The notes below the pieces were generated by a model. The model did no database searches. It had not been told where the DNA came from and saw only the letters and a list, made by a program, of their open reading frames with translations. Below are positions 1-6,313 of a stretch of 6,663 nucleotides of DNA, in pieces. Origin of the DNA: Bacillota bacterium (GTDB lineage Bacteria; Bacillota_A; Clostridia; Lachnospirales; Bianqueaceae); the NCBI GenBank assembly GCA_017420625.1, contig JAFOIR010000214.1, forward strand, positions 1 to 6,663, in the 5' to 3' direction. Position 1 is the stretch's first letter. Every line of letters begins with the position of its first letter. The translations under genes were made by a program, and so were the position numbers.

Positions 1-17
1 GTATTCCATGATATCTC

Positions 18-1055
18 TCAGAATGGTTTCAGATTCATATCCGGGCTGCAGCTGACGAGAAATTCGGCCAGAAGATCGATGCAGTCCTGGATGTCTTTGA
101 GTGAGCCCACCTCATCCGGATTATGCATATACCGAAGAGGAATCGAAACCAAAGCAAACGGTACCCCGATTCCAGTAAAATGCATGGTATCTCCGTCGGT
201 TCCGGTATGTCCGTTGGCGGCTTCCGTCTGAATCGACATATTCAGCTTTTTCGCACACTCACGCAACTGGGCATTCAGTTTTTTGTGAATGGATGGATTA
301 TTGCAGATGACCGGACCTTTGCCGATTGCCACATCACCGGTAATCGCTTCGCTGATACCACAGTTGTCCGAGGTATAGGTCACATCAACAGCGATTGCAA
401 TATTCGGTCTTACACGGGATGCCGTGAAATAGGCTCCATTACCGGTTGTTTCCTCACCGGTCGTCGTGACAGCATAACAGCCTACCAAAGCACCCTTTTC
501 TTTCGCCTTCGCCAAAGCTTCCATGACGATATAGGCTCCGATCCTATCATCCAGTGCCCGTCCGGTGATACAGTCATTCAGCATTTCCCGAACATCCGTA
601 TCGAAAGTGACAGTATCACCCAGCTCTACATATTTCAGTGCATCTTCTTTATCCTTTGCTCCGATATCGATCCTAAGATCCCGATCTTTCAGGTCTTTAT
701 TATTGGAGATCTCTCTGGAATTGGCTACCGCACCGTAGATGATTCCATTTTTTGTGTAGATCCGCACCTTGTGGCCAGGATAGGTGTTTGTATAAATTCC
801 GCCGATCTTTGTCACCATCAGGGTACCGTCGCTGCCAACTGCTGTGACCATCAGACCGATCTCATCCGCATGCCCCGCAAGCAGCACTTTAAAAGAGGCC
901 GATGGATGAATGGCAGCCGTTACGTTGCCCAGTTCATCGACCGTCACCTGATCTGCCTTATCCTGCATATAGTCATAGATCTTCTTCTCCAGCTGCGTTT
1001 CATTTCCGGAAACAGATCCAGTCGATAACAGATCAAACAAAAATTCCTTATTCAT
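18..1055 (-). CDS. M42 family metallo-aminopeptidase (glutamyl aminopeptidase / 'endoglucanase M' type)
   Basis: This is a 345-residue cytosolic dinuclear metallopeptidase of the M42 family, which removes N-terminal residues from peptides and usually forms large tetrahedral oligomers. The complete set of expected metal and catalytic residues is visible: His62 in GHADEIG, the Asp pair 169-170 in ALDDR, Glu201 (general base) and Glu202 (ligand) in TTGEETTGNGA, Asp224 in VDVT, and His311 in RYMHNP. The length is normal for the family and there is no signal peptide. The start is supported by AGGAGG (1061-1066) five bases upstream of the ATG. It is the last gene seen of the GNAT-MFS-thpR operon, 21 bases after thpR, so it is probably co-transcribed. 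Substrate preference cannot be read from the sequence; old database names such as endoglucanase or FrvX are misleading for this family. Family assignment is firm. Confidence 0.95.
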   Translation of the reverse strand: MNKEFLFDLLSTGSVSGNETQLEKKIYDYMQDKADQVTVDELGNVTAAIHPSASFKVLLAGHADEIGLMVTAVGSDGTLMVTKIGGIYTNTYPGHKVRIYTKNGIIYGAVANSREISNNKDLKDRDLRIDIGAKDKEDALKYVELGDTVTFDTDVREMLNDCITGRALDDRIGAYIVMEALAKAKEKGALVGCYAVTTTGEETTGNGAYFTASRVRPNIAIAVDVTYTSDNCGISEAITGDVAIGKGPVICNNPSIHKKLNAQLRECAKKLNMSIQTEAANGHTGTDGDTMHFTGIGVPFALVSIPLRYMHNPDEVGSLKDIQDCIDLLAEFLVSCSPDMNLKPF

Positions 1056-1076
1056 GATATCCTCCTATCAGTTTTT

Positions 1077-1595
1077 TTACTTCGATTGACTGGCAGCAAC
1101 CGATCCCAATTCGGTATAGATCATGCCATGCTTTCCTCTGGTGGAGCGCATCAGACAAAAATGATCAACCATCATAGAAACTGGCCTGATTTCCAGATAA
1201 GGTGGTTTACCGGAATAATATCTGGCATTACGAAGAAGTGTCACATGCGGTCTGAATTTCTTTTTGTCATAGGGAATGTCCGCATCCGAAAGAAGATGCC
1301 GGACCTGCCCTGCCAGATTTTCCAACTCTTTGCTCTTTGCAAATCCTGTCCACCACAGATCATCAAAGCATCCGACCTTGTCCATGGTGATCAGGAACGG
1401 AGCAAATTCAAGTGGTTCCAGGATTTCCAGAATCTCGTCCGGATCTGGATATTCTCCGATAAAAGCAAGTGTCAGATGGAGATTTTCCTGCGGCGAAAAC
1501 CGGCCGTCTGCATATAGTTTTTGGAACTGATCCTGTATTTCGACGGCTGCTTCCTGGACTTCTTTGCTAAGTTTTACTGCAATAAACAATCTCAT
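1077..1595 (-). CDS. thpR: RNA 2',3'-cyclic phosphodiesterase (2H family, ThpR)
   Basis: This 172-residue protein belongs to the 2H phosphoesterase superfamily, historically called 2'-5' RNA ligase (LigT). Members hydrolyse 2',3'-cyclic phosphate ends of RNA to 2'-phosphates. Both signature HxTx motifs are present: HLTL at residues 40-43 and HVTL at 117-120, about 77 residues apart as expected for the two-lobed fold. The N-terminus MRLFIAVKL is the usual first strand, and the segment around FDDLWWTGF (77-85) matches the family. The length is typical. It starts six bases after the MFS stop codon and ends 21 bases before the M42 gene, so it is an internal operon member. Its cellular RNA substrate is unknown in most bacteria, and no RNA ligase, toxin or tRNA gene lies nearby to suggest one. 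Confidence 0.93.
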   Translation of the reverse strand: MRLFIAVKLSKEVQEAAVEIQDQFQKLYADGRFSPQENLHLTLAFIGEYPDPDEILEILEPLEFAPFLITMDKVGCFDDLWWTGFAKSKELENLAGQVRHLLSDADIPYDKKKFRPHVTLLRNARYYSGKPPYLEIRPVSMMVDHFCLMRSTRGKHGMIYTELGSVAASQSK

Positions 1596-1601
1596 ACCAC
1601 T

Positions 1602-2822
1602 CTATGCCCTCTTTCTGGAAAGGATGAAAGGAAAAACTGCGCCGATCAGGGCGATGATCATAGCTGCATAGAAATTTGCCACATATCCCTGTACAGGAAC
1701 CAGGCTGGAACCCTCTCCACCGAACTTTTCGATGATGAATCCACCGAGGACAGGTCCAATAAACATGCCAACGCCATACAGAGCCTGATAGATCCCCATC
1801 GCTGCACCGCGTTTTTCATTTGGAACCGTTTCGATCGCACTGGCCATAGTCAAAGGCATAATAAGTCCGACTCCGGCTCCAAGTAAGGCCTGGACCATCA
1901 GCAAGAAAAAAACACTTTGTGTTTTAGGATAGAGGAAACAGGCGCCGGCAATCGCCAGAAACCCTGCAGTGAGTACGGCTCTTCGTCCAAGTTTTGGCGC
2001 CAGAACGGTGCCGGAAAAATGAGAAAAGATCGTACTGGGCAGTAGATTGGCCACTGATAAAAGACCTAGACTGGCTGTTGTAAATCCGATCACCTCTTTT
2101 GCCCAGTTCTGAACGAATCCCTGTACCGTAGCCCAGACGACCAGCTGATAAATCGCTGCCAGTGCTGTTCCGGTAATCAATTGTCTGTTTTTCGCAACTT
2201 CCAGAAAACCTTTGATCGTCATCGGTTCGCCTTCCGGTGCCTGTTCCTTGACCTTAATCATGACAAGAAGACCCAGGATACCAGCAGCTGTCGCGAGCAG
2301 AAATGCCCAGATCTCTCCCAGGTTTCCGGCCAGCCATGCACCCAGCAGCATGGCAATGATCTGAGACCCGCATTGCGGAACGATGATCCGGCTCATGGCT
2401 TTGGTGACCTGATCTCCTTCATAACTGGAAGCATAGAGTACAGAAAAGTTGACCCACGTTGCAGCCATCATGCCAGAGATCCCTCTGAAGATCAGAACGC
2501 CGTATGCCAGTCCTTCGGGAACACTCTCCCGCCCTGCTAAAAATGCGATGATCGATAAACCGGCTGACGAGATGATCGACAGGACAAATCCGATCATCAC
2601 AAACAGTTTTCGTTTTTTCAGTACATCCGACATGATCCCAAGCGGAATTCTCAGAATCATCTGAGTCAGTCCGTAACTTCCAACGATCGTTCCGGCCAGT
2701 ACTTTGGCGGCTCCTAAAGTATCGGTCACATAGGTGGTAAGAAAGGAAGGATAGGTATAGACCGAAAACCAGAAAAGGAAAACAGCCGAAAGCAGATACC
2801 GTTCATTTTTCTTTTCATTCAT
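1602..2822 (-). CDS. Major facilitator superfamily transporter (DHA-like, probable exporter)
   Basis: This is a 406-residue integral membrane protein with about twelve predicted hydrophobic helices, the usual size for a 12-TM MFS carrier. The loop after helix 2 carries MFS motif A as GIMSDVLKKRK (residues 62-72, G-xxx-D-xxxx-RK), preceded by the typical Q-xxx-R-xPLG pattern at 54-62. The second half contains a repeat-like helix with GxxxGPxLGG near AMGIYQALYGVGMFIGPVL, resembling the antiporter motif of proton-coupled drug exporters. The ATG lies inside the end of the GNAT gene: the two overlap by eight bases (ATGAATGA), suggesting translational coupling. Pairing with an acetyltransferase hints at export of, or resistance to, a small molecule, but no substrate can be named. 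Similar carriers also move sugars or siderophores, so the exporter assignment is tentative while the MFS assignment is firm. Confidence 0.9.
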   Translation of the reverse strand: MNEKKNERYLLSAVFLFWFSVYTYPSFLTTYVTDTLGAAKVLAGTIVGSYGLTQMILRIPLGIMSDVLKKRKLFVMIGFVLSIISSAGLSIIAFLAGRESVPEGLAYGVLIFRGISGMMAATWVNFSVLYASSYEGDQVTKAMSRIIVPQCGSQIIAMLLGAWLAGNLGEIWAFLLATAAGILGLLVMIKVKEQAPEGEPMTIKGFLEVAKNRQLITGTALAAIYQLVVWATVQGFVQNWAKEVIGFTTASLGLLSVANLLPSTIFSHFSGTVLAPKLGRRAVLTAGFLAIAGACFLYPKTQSVFFLLMVQALLGAGVGLIMPLTMASAIETVPNEKRGAAMGIYQALYGVGMFIGPVLGGFIIEKFGGEGSSLVPVQGYVANFYAAMIIALIGAVFPFILSRKRA

Positions 2823-3411
2823 TGCTGATTACCTTTTCCTCATAAAGTGCATGATTCTCTTTCAGAGAATCGTCCACATCGATCCAATATACATTGGTCA
2901 TCCTTCCGTCTTCCGGATCTAGCTCACATCTGTCCAGCTTGCCGCCCAATGCGAGAATCGTTCCGTTGGATCCGGCATTGAGAACGCCGCATCCCAGCAT
3001 TACTTTTGTAAGTCCCAGCTTTTTCGCTTCCTTCAGACCCAGATACAAGTTGATCTTATTATACCCTTTTCTTCTCTCTGAAGGTCGGATCCCATAGCCG
3101 ATATGACCACCGAACTTAAGCATTTCTTCATTCAGATCCCATCGAACATTGATCGTCCCGATAATTTTGTCATCATTTTCTCTGATTAGAAGAAAAGTCT
3201 TTCCTGGACAGCGGCCTATATTTTCAGCAAAGGCTTTATTCTCCATACTGAGACAACGATCAAGCGCCTCTTCAAATGGAAATCCATGTAAAACCCGGTC
3301 CAGAGAACCAGATCCATTGATCTCGGATCCGGCCTTTTCAAACTCCTGAAGAAAGGCAATGATCTCTTCTTTTCTCTTCAAGGAAGGCTTTTCAAAATAG
3401 AATCGTTCCAT
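2815..3411 (-). CDS. GNAT family N-acetyltransferase
   Basis: This 198-residue protein is a predicted acetyl-CoA-dependent N-acetyltransferase. The GNAT core lies at residues about 70-180: a beta strand ending KIIGTINVRW (82-91), then HIGYGIRPSERRKGY (103-117), which is beta-4 followed by the acetyl-CoA pyrophosphate loop of R/Q-x-x-G-x-G/A type. Here the loop reads RRKGYN, with Asn where Gly or Ala is usual. A later segment, VMLGCGVLNAGSNGTILALGG, is the beta-5/alpha-4 region with the commonly conserved Asn. About 60 extra N-terminal residues precede the core, as in a subgroup of larger predicted acetyltransferases. AGGAG (3422-3427 region) lies about ten bases before the ATG. It is the first gene of the second operon, follows a promoter at 3456-3484 and overlaps the MFS gene. 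The acceptor substrate is unknown; I see no match to a named antibiotic acetyltransferase. Confidence 0.88.
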   Translation of the reverse strand: MERFYFEKPSLKRKEEIIAFLQEFEKAGSEINGSGSLDRVLHGFPFEEALDRCLSMENKAFAENIGRCPGKTFLLIRENDDKIIGTINVRWDLNEEMLKFGGHIGYGIRPSERRKGYNKINLYLGLKEAKKLGLTKVMLGCGVLNAGSNGTILALGGKLDRCELDPEDGRMTNVYWIDVDDSLKENHALYEEKVISNE

Positions 3412-3455
3412 AGTACATGATCTCCTGCAGCCTACAAAAAAACAATATCAGCCTT

Positions 3456-3484
3456 ATTATATCTTGTCAGTGGCAGGCTAACAA
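3456..3484 (-). promoter_or_regulatory. Promoter of the GNAT-MFS-thpR-M42 operon
   Basis: On the minus strand a perfect -10 TATAAT (3456-3461) is preceded by 17 bases and a -35 TTGTTA (3479-3484, four of six consensus bases). A second candidate overlaps it: CTGACA (3465-3470), 17 bases, TATTGT (3442-3447) with a TG one base before the -10. Either would give a leader of roughly 25 to 40 bases before the GNAT ATG at 3411. The promoter begins almost directly after the preceding operon's terminator, which supports separate transcription units. Confidence 0.65.
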
Positions 3485-3485
3485 G

Positions 3486-3521
3486 AGAAAACAAAGAAAA
3501 CCCGGAAAAACTCCGGGTCTT
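3486..3521 (-). terminator. Intrinsic terminator of the ohrR-gpx-gpx-CDF operon
   Basis: Eighteen bases or so after the CDF stop codon, the minus strand forms ACCCGGA, a five-base loop, and TCCGGGT (arms 3512-3518 and 3500-3506), extended by weaker A-T and G-T pairs. It is followed by a T-rich tract, TTTCTTTGTTTTC. This is the standard shape of a rho-independent terminator for minus-strand transcription. The plus strand lacks a good T tract after the stem, so the terminator is probably one-directional. Confidence 0.88.
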
Positions 3522-3539
3522 CTTGACTATAATTCTATT

Positions 3540-4691
3540 TTACTCTTCAGCAAAATCCGTGTCCATCGCTACCTGCAGCTGATACTGCGGGAATGCTTTC
3601 TGAACGTCTTCCACAACTTCCCTGTACACAGCTCTTCGGTCTTTTGCATTAAAACTGATGACGATATCAAAGCGCATCATATTCTGTTCCTTCGGCAGAT
3701 AGAAGCCATGTAGCTGTGTGACATATTCATGTGAAAAAACGATCTCCTTCACCTTCTGCTGCGTCCTGATAATTTCTTCATCCCTGGTGTTCATCGAGTA
3801 GATTCCGATCGCTGTCAGAAGTACATGATGCTGTTTTAGGACTTCTACAGTGATCTCACGGATCAGCTGGTCCAGTTGATCCGCTGAATAGGTATCCGGC
3901 ACTTCGATATGGATCGAGCCGTTCCAGGTATCCGGGCCGTAGTTGTTCAGTACCAGGTCGTAAGCTCCATAAACATCCGGGAAACTGGTAACCGTATGCT
4001 TGATTTCTTTGGCCAGTTCTGCATCGTTTCGCTCACCGAGAATCTGCGAGATCGTCTCTCGAAGCATCTCAATACCAGACTTGATGATAATGACTGAGAT
4101 GATCGCACCAAGCCATGCTTCCAGCGAAACATGGAAAAGAAGAAAAACAACAGCTGCTACAATCGTAGATGCGGAAATGATAGAATCCAGGGTGGCATCC
4201 TCTCCGGAATTGATGAGAGAATCCGAATTAACTTTGACCCCTACGCTCTTGACATAGCGTCCGAGCACTACTTTGACGATCACAGCAACACCCACGATGA
4301 TGAGAGACGGGATCGTATACTCAGGTGTTTCCGGATGGATGATCTGTTTGACGGATTCCACAAAGGATGTAATACCGGCATATAATACGATCACAGAGAT
4401 GATCATTGCGCTCAGATATTCGATCCGCCCATATCCGAAGGGATGTTTCTTATCCGGTTCTCTTCCGGCCAGTTTCGTTCCGACAATCGTGATCAGGGAA
4501 CTACCTGCATCAGAGATATTATTGACTGCATCCAGCACGATGGCGATCGAATGCGTCATGAGACCGATCACTGCCTTGAAGCCAGCCAGGAACACATTGG
4601 CGATGATACCGATGATACTGGTCTTGATGATGGTTTTTTCCCGGGTAATTTCTTTCCCTTCACCTACATTCTTTACAGCATTCTCATTCAT
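3540..4691 (-). CDS. Cation diffusion facilitator transporter, probable Mn(II)/Fe(II) exporter
   Basis: This is a 383-residue inner-membrane divalent-metal/proton antiporter of the CDF family. Six hydrophobic helices span roughly residues 24-218. The metal site in helix 2 reads DAVNNISD, giving Asn57-xxx-Asp61, and that in helix 5 reads EDATLD, giving Asp165-xxx-Asp169. HPFGYGRIEYLS (83-94) is the conserved loop before helix 3. Zn-type members usually have HxxxD motifs; His-free sites of this kind are associated with Mn (or Fe) transport, so I infer Mn or Fe export. The C-terminal cytosolic part is long: a CDF dimerisation domain at about 223-301 (with GSIHIEVP), followed by a second, similarly patterned segment at about 303-380 (HGFYLP, RFDIVISF). 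It starts 12 bases after the second peroxidase gene and ends before a terminator, so it is the last gene of the peroxide operon. The family is certain; the metal is inferred. Confidence 0.92.
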   Translation of the reverse strand: MNENAVKNVGEGKEITREKTIIKTSIIGIIANVFLAGFKAVIGLMTHSIAIVLDAVNNISDAGSSLITIVGTKLAGREPDKKHPFGYGRIEYLSAMIISVIVLYAGITSFVESVKQIIHPETPEYTIPSLIIVGVAVIVKVVLGRYVKSVGVKVNSDSLINSGEDATLDSIISASTIVAAVVFLLFHVSLEAWLGAIISVIIIKSGIEMLRETISQILGERNDAELAKEIKHTVTSFPDVYGAYDLVLNNYGPDTWNGSIHIEVPDTYSADQLDQLIREITVEVLKQHHVLLTAIGIYSMNTRDEEIIRTQQKVKEIVFSHEYVTQLHGFYLPKEQNMMRFDIVISFNAKDRRAVYREVVEDVQKAFPQYQLQVAMDTDFAEE

Positions 4692-4703
4692 GACCTCTTT
4701 GCC

Positions 4704-5243
4704 TCACAGCAGACTTTTTACACAGGCTTCAACTTCTGCCATATCGGCGGTGGGCTCGAAACGAGCAACGACCTGTCCATCACGGTCGATGATGAACTTG
4801 GTAAAGTTCCATTTGATATCCGGCTTTTTGTCCCAGTCCGGATCCGCCTGGGAGAACATTTTCTCCAGCAGTTCCTTATAGGGATGCGGACCAAATCCTT
4901 CAAAGCCTTTCTGCGATTTCAGATAGGTATACAGAGGCAGTTCATTCTCACCGTTCACATCCGATTTTTTCATCTGAGGGAAAGTGGTATTGAAATGCAT
5001 GGTACAGAACTCATGGATCTCATCATCACTGCCGGGTGCCTGTCCGCCAAACTGGTTGCATGGAATATCCAGGATCTCCAGACCCTGATCATGATAGTCC
5101 TTGTACATCTGCTCGATCGGGGCATATTGCGGGGTAAATCCACAGCCAGTCGCGGTGTTGACCACCATGATGACTTTGCCTTTATAATCAGCCAGGTTCA
5201 GTTCTGCGCCTTTTCCAGTACGGATCGTATAATCGTAAATCAT
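4704..5243 (-). CDS. gpx: Glutathione peroxidase family protein, Cys type, second copy
   Basis: This 179-residue cytosolic thiol peroxidase has a thioredoxin fold. The active site is complete: peroxidatic Cys34 in NTATGCGFTPQY, Gln68 in FGGQAPG, and Trp145-Asn146 in KWNFTKF. Cys80 in HEFC matches the resolving cysteine of two-Cys family members that are recycled by thioredoxin rather than glutathione; this fits a Gram-positive anaerobe, many of which lack glutathione. The Cys34 codon is TGT, so it is not a selenoprotein. There is no signal peptide. AGGAGA (5251-5256) sits seven bases before the ATG. It lies 35 bases downstream of a paralogue that is about 60 percent identical by eye, and upstream of the CDF gene. 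Compared with that copy it has a different linker at 119-142 (PDPDWDKKPD-like) and an additional cysteine at 174. Hydrogen peroxide versus organic hydroperoxide preference cannot be told. Confidence 0.93.
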   Translation of the reverse strand: MIYDYTIRTGKGAELNLADYKGKVIMVVNTATGCGFTPQYAPIEQMYKDYHDQGLEILDIPCNQFGGQAPGSDDEIHEFCTMHFNTTFPQMKKSDVNGENELPLYTYLKSQKGFEGFGPHPYKELLEKMFSQADPDWDKKPDIKWNFTKFIIDRDGQVVARFEPTADMAEVEACVKSLL

Positions 5244-5278
5244 ATTGATTTCTCCTATCCTTCTTGAAAATTGATGAA

Positions 5279-5824
5279 TTACAGTGCAGCTACGACAGCT
5301 TCTTTGACTTCCTTCATGTCTTTTGTGGGCTCGAAACGAGCAATGACTTTTCCTTCCCGGTCAACCAGGAATTTGGTGAAATTCCATTTGATATAGGCTT
5401 TGTCGCCATAGGTCTTGTTGTTCATATCAGAGAATTTCTTGAGCGCAGCAGACTTAAGTCCTTTTCCGAAACCTTCAAACGGTTTTTCGGTGGCAAGGAA
5501 AGCAAATAAGGGATCTGCATTTTCACCATTGACATCGATCTTCTTAAACTGCGGAAACTCTGTTCCGAATTTGATCGTGCAGAATTCATGGATCTCATCA
5601 TCATTACCGGGTGCCTGATTGGCAAACTGGTTGCACGGGAAGTCAAGGATCTCAAAACCCTGATCTTTCAGTTCTTTATACATCTCTTCCAGGGGCTCAT
5701 AATGCGGTGTAAAACCACATCCGGTCGCCGTATTAACGATCAGCAGGACTTTTCCCTGATATTCTGATAAAGAAACATCGTTTCCTTTTCTGTCTTTGAC
5801 TGTGAAATCATAAACTGTTTTCAT
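5279..5824 (-). CDS. gpx: Glutathione peroxidase family protein, Cys type, first copy
   Basis: This 181-residue cytosolic thiol peroxidase carries peroxidatic Cys36 (NTATGCGFTPHY, codon TGT), Gln70 (ANQAPG), resolving Cys82 (HEFC) and Trp147-Asn148 (KWNFTKF). Positions 36, 70 and 82 are the same as in the yeast Gpx3-type two-Cys enzyme as I recall it, so thioredoxin is the probable electron donor. The reading frame stays open upstream to 5926, but the extension lies inside the regulator gene and is not peroxidase-like. The ATG at 5824 gives the family's normal N-terminus (MKTVYDF) and has AAGGAG (5832-5837) seven bases upstream. The gene overlaps the end of the MarR/OhrR gene by 17 bases, so the two are almost certainly co-transcribed and perhaps translationally coupled. 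It is the first structural gene under that regulator and the likely main target of its control. Confidence 0.94.
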   Translation of the reverse strand: MKTVYDFTVKDRKGNDVSLSEYQGKVLLIVNTATGCGFTPHYEPLEEMYKELKDQGFEILDFPCNQFANQAPGNDDEIHEFCTIKFGTEFPQFKKIDVNGENADPLFAFLATEKPFEGFGKGLKSAALKKFSDMNNKTYGDKAYIKWNFTKFLVDREGKVIARFEPTKDMKEVKEAVVAAL

Positions 5825-6296
5825 CTCGTTTCTCCTTCCGTTGTTTGGTTTCTTTTTGCCGCTGGTTCTCCAGCAGCTCATTGAGAAGCGTGTAGAGTTT
5901 CTGTACTTTTTCGATCGGCAGTTCAATACAGCCCGCTACCTTTCCGGGAATGTCCTTCGCTTTTTCCTGCAGGGCTTTTCCCTTCTCAGTCAGTGTGATG
6001 ACGACTACACGTTCGTCTTCCTTACTTCTCTTCTTTTCAACATATCCGGCCTGCTGCATCTTTTTAATCAAGGGAGATAATGTTCCGTTATCCAGCATTA
6101 ATTTCTCACAAAGATCACCGACCGTAATACCGTCTTTCTCCCAAAGAACCAGAAATACAATGTATTGTGTATACGTCAGTCCCAAAGGTTTCAACCAGGG
6201 TGTATAGAGATTGATCACATTTCTGGATGCGGCATAAAGCGGAAAACAAAGCTGATTTGCCAGTTTCATCGCTTCATGATAATCATATTCCAACAT
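5808..6296 (-). CDS. ohrR: MarR family redox-sensing repressor, OhrR type
   Basis: This is a 162-residue winged-helix DNA-binding protein of the MarR family, close to OhrR, the organic-hydroperoxide-sensing repressor. The N-terminal signature NQLCFPLYAASR places Cys17 where OhrR has its peroxide-sensing cysteine. Tyr21, Tyr31 and Tyr42 correspond to the tyrosines that contact that cysteine in Bacillus OhrR. The recognition helix lies at about 69-83 (LDNGTLSPLIKKMQQAG) and the wing at 86-102 (KKRSKEDERVVVITL, with the conserved DER). Cys123 is 106 residues after Cys17, close to the spacing of the Xanthomonas two-Cys type, so disulfide-based sensing is plausible. Cys63 is a further cysteine. 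The lysine- and arginine-rich tail (about 143-158) is unusually charged. AAGGAGG (6302-6308) lies five bases before the ATG. It heads the operon and probably represses it, itself included. The target of sensing is inferred from homology and context. Confidence 0.9.
   Translation of the reverse strand: MLEYDYHEAMKLANQLCFPLYAASRNVINLYTPWLKPLGLTYTQYIVFLVLWEKDGITVGDLCEKLMLDNGTLSPLIKKMQQAGYVEKKRSKEDERVVVITLTEKGKALQEKAKDIPGKVAGCIELPIEKVQKLYTLLNELLENQRQKETKQRKEKRDENSL
5832..5837 (-). promoter_or_regulatory. Ribosome binding site deciding the first peroxidase start
   Basis: AAGGAG on the minus strand, seven bases before the ATG at 5824 and inside the 3' end of the regulator gene. It fixes the start of the peroxidase and argues against the 34-residue longer open frame. 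Confidence 0.8.
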
Positions 6297-6313
6297 AGCC
6301 CCCTCCTTTCTTC

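Noticed and set aside
123..1028. 301-codon open frame on the plus strand opposite the M42 gene
   Set aside because: Its translation resembles no family I recognise, it is antisense to a clear peptidase with all catalytic residues, and it has no fitting ribosome binding site. It is a shadow of codon bias in the real gene.
3392..3418. Tiny leader frame starting at an ATG seven bases before the GNAT start, possibly an attenuator peptide
   Set aside because: It has only eight codons, overlaps the GNAT start out of frame, and no hairpin or codon pattern supports attenuation.
4443..5267. 274-codon plus-strand open frame across the CDF and second peroxidase genes
   Set aside because: It spans two real minus-strand genes and the gap between them, with no recognisable domain; treated as a chance antisense frame.
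5142..5719. Possible selenocysteine in the glutathione peroxidases
   Set aside because: Both active-site codons (5717-5719 and 5142-5144, minus strand) are TGT for cysteine, not TGA.
5825..5926. 34-residue N-terminal extension of the first peroxidase
   Set aside because: The extension lies within the regulator gene, has low-complexity basic content, and a strong ribosome binding site plus the family's normal N-terminus mark the ATG at 5824.
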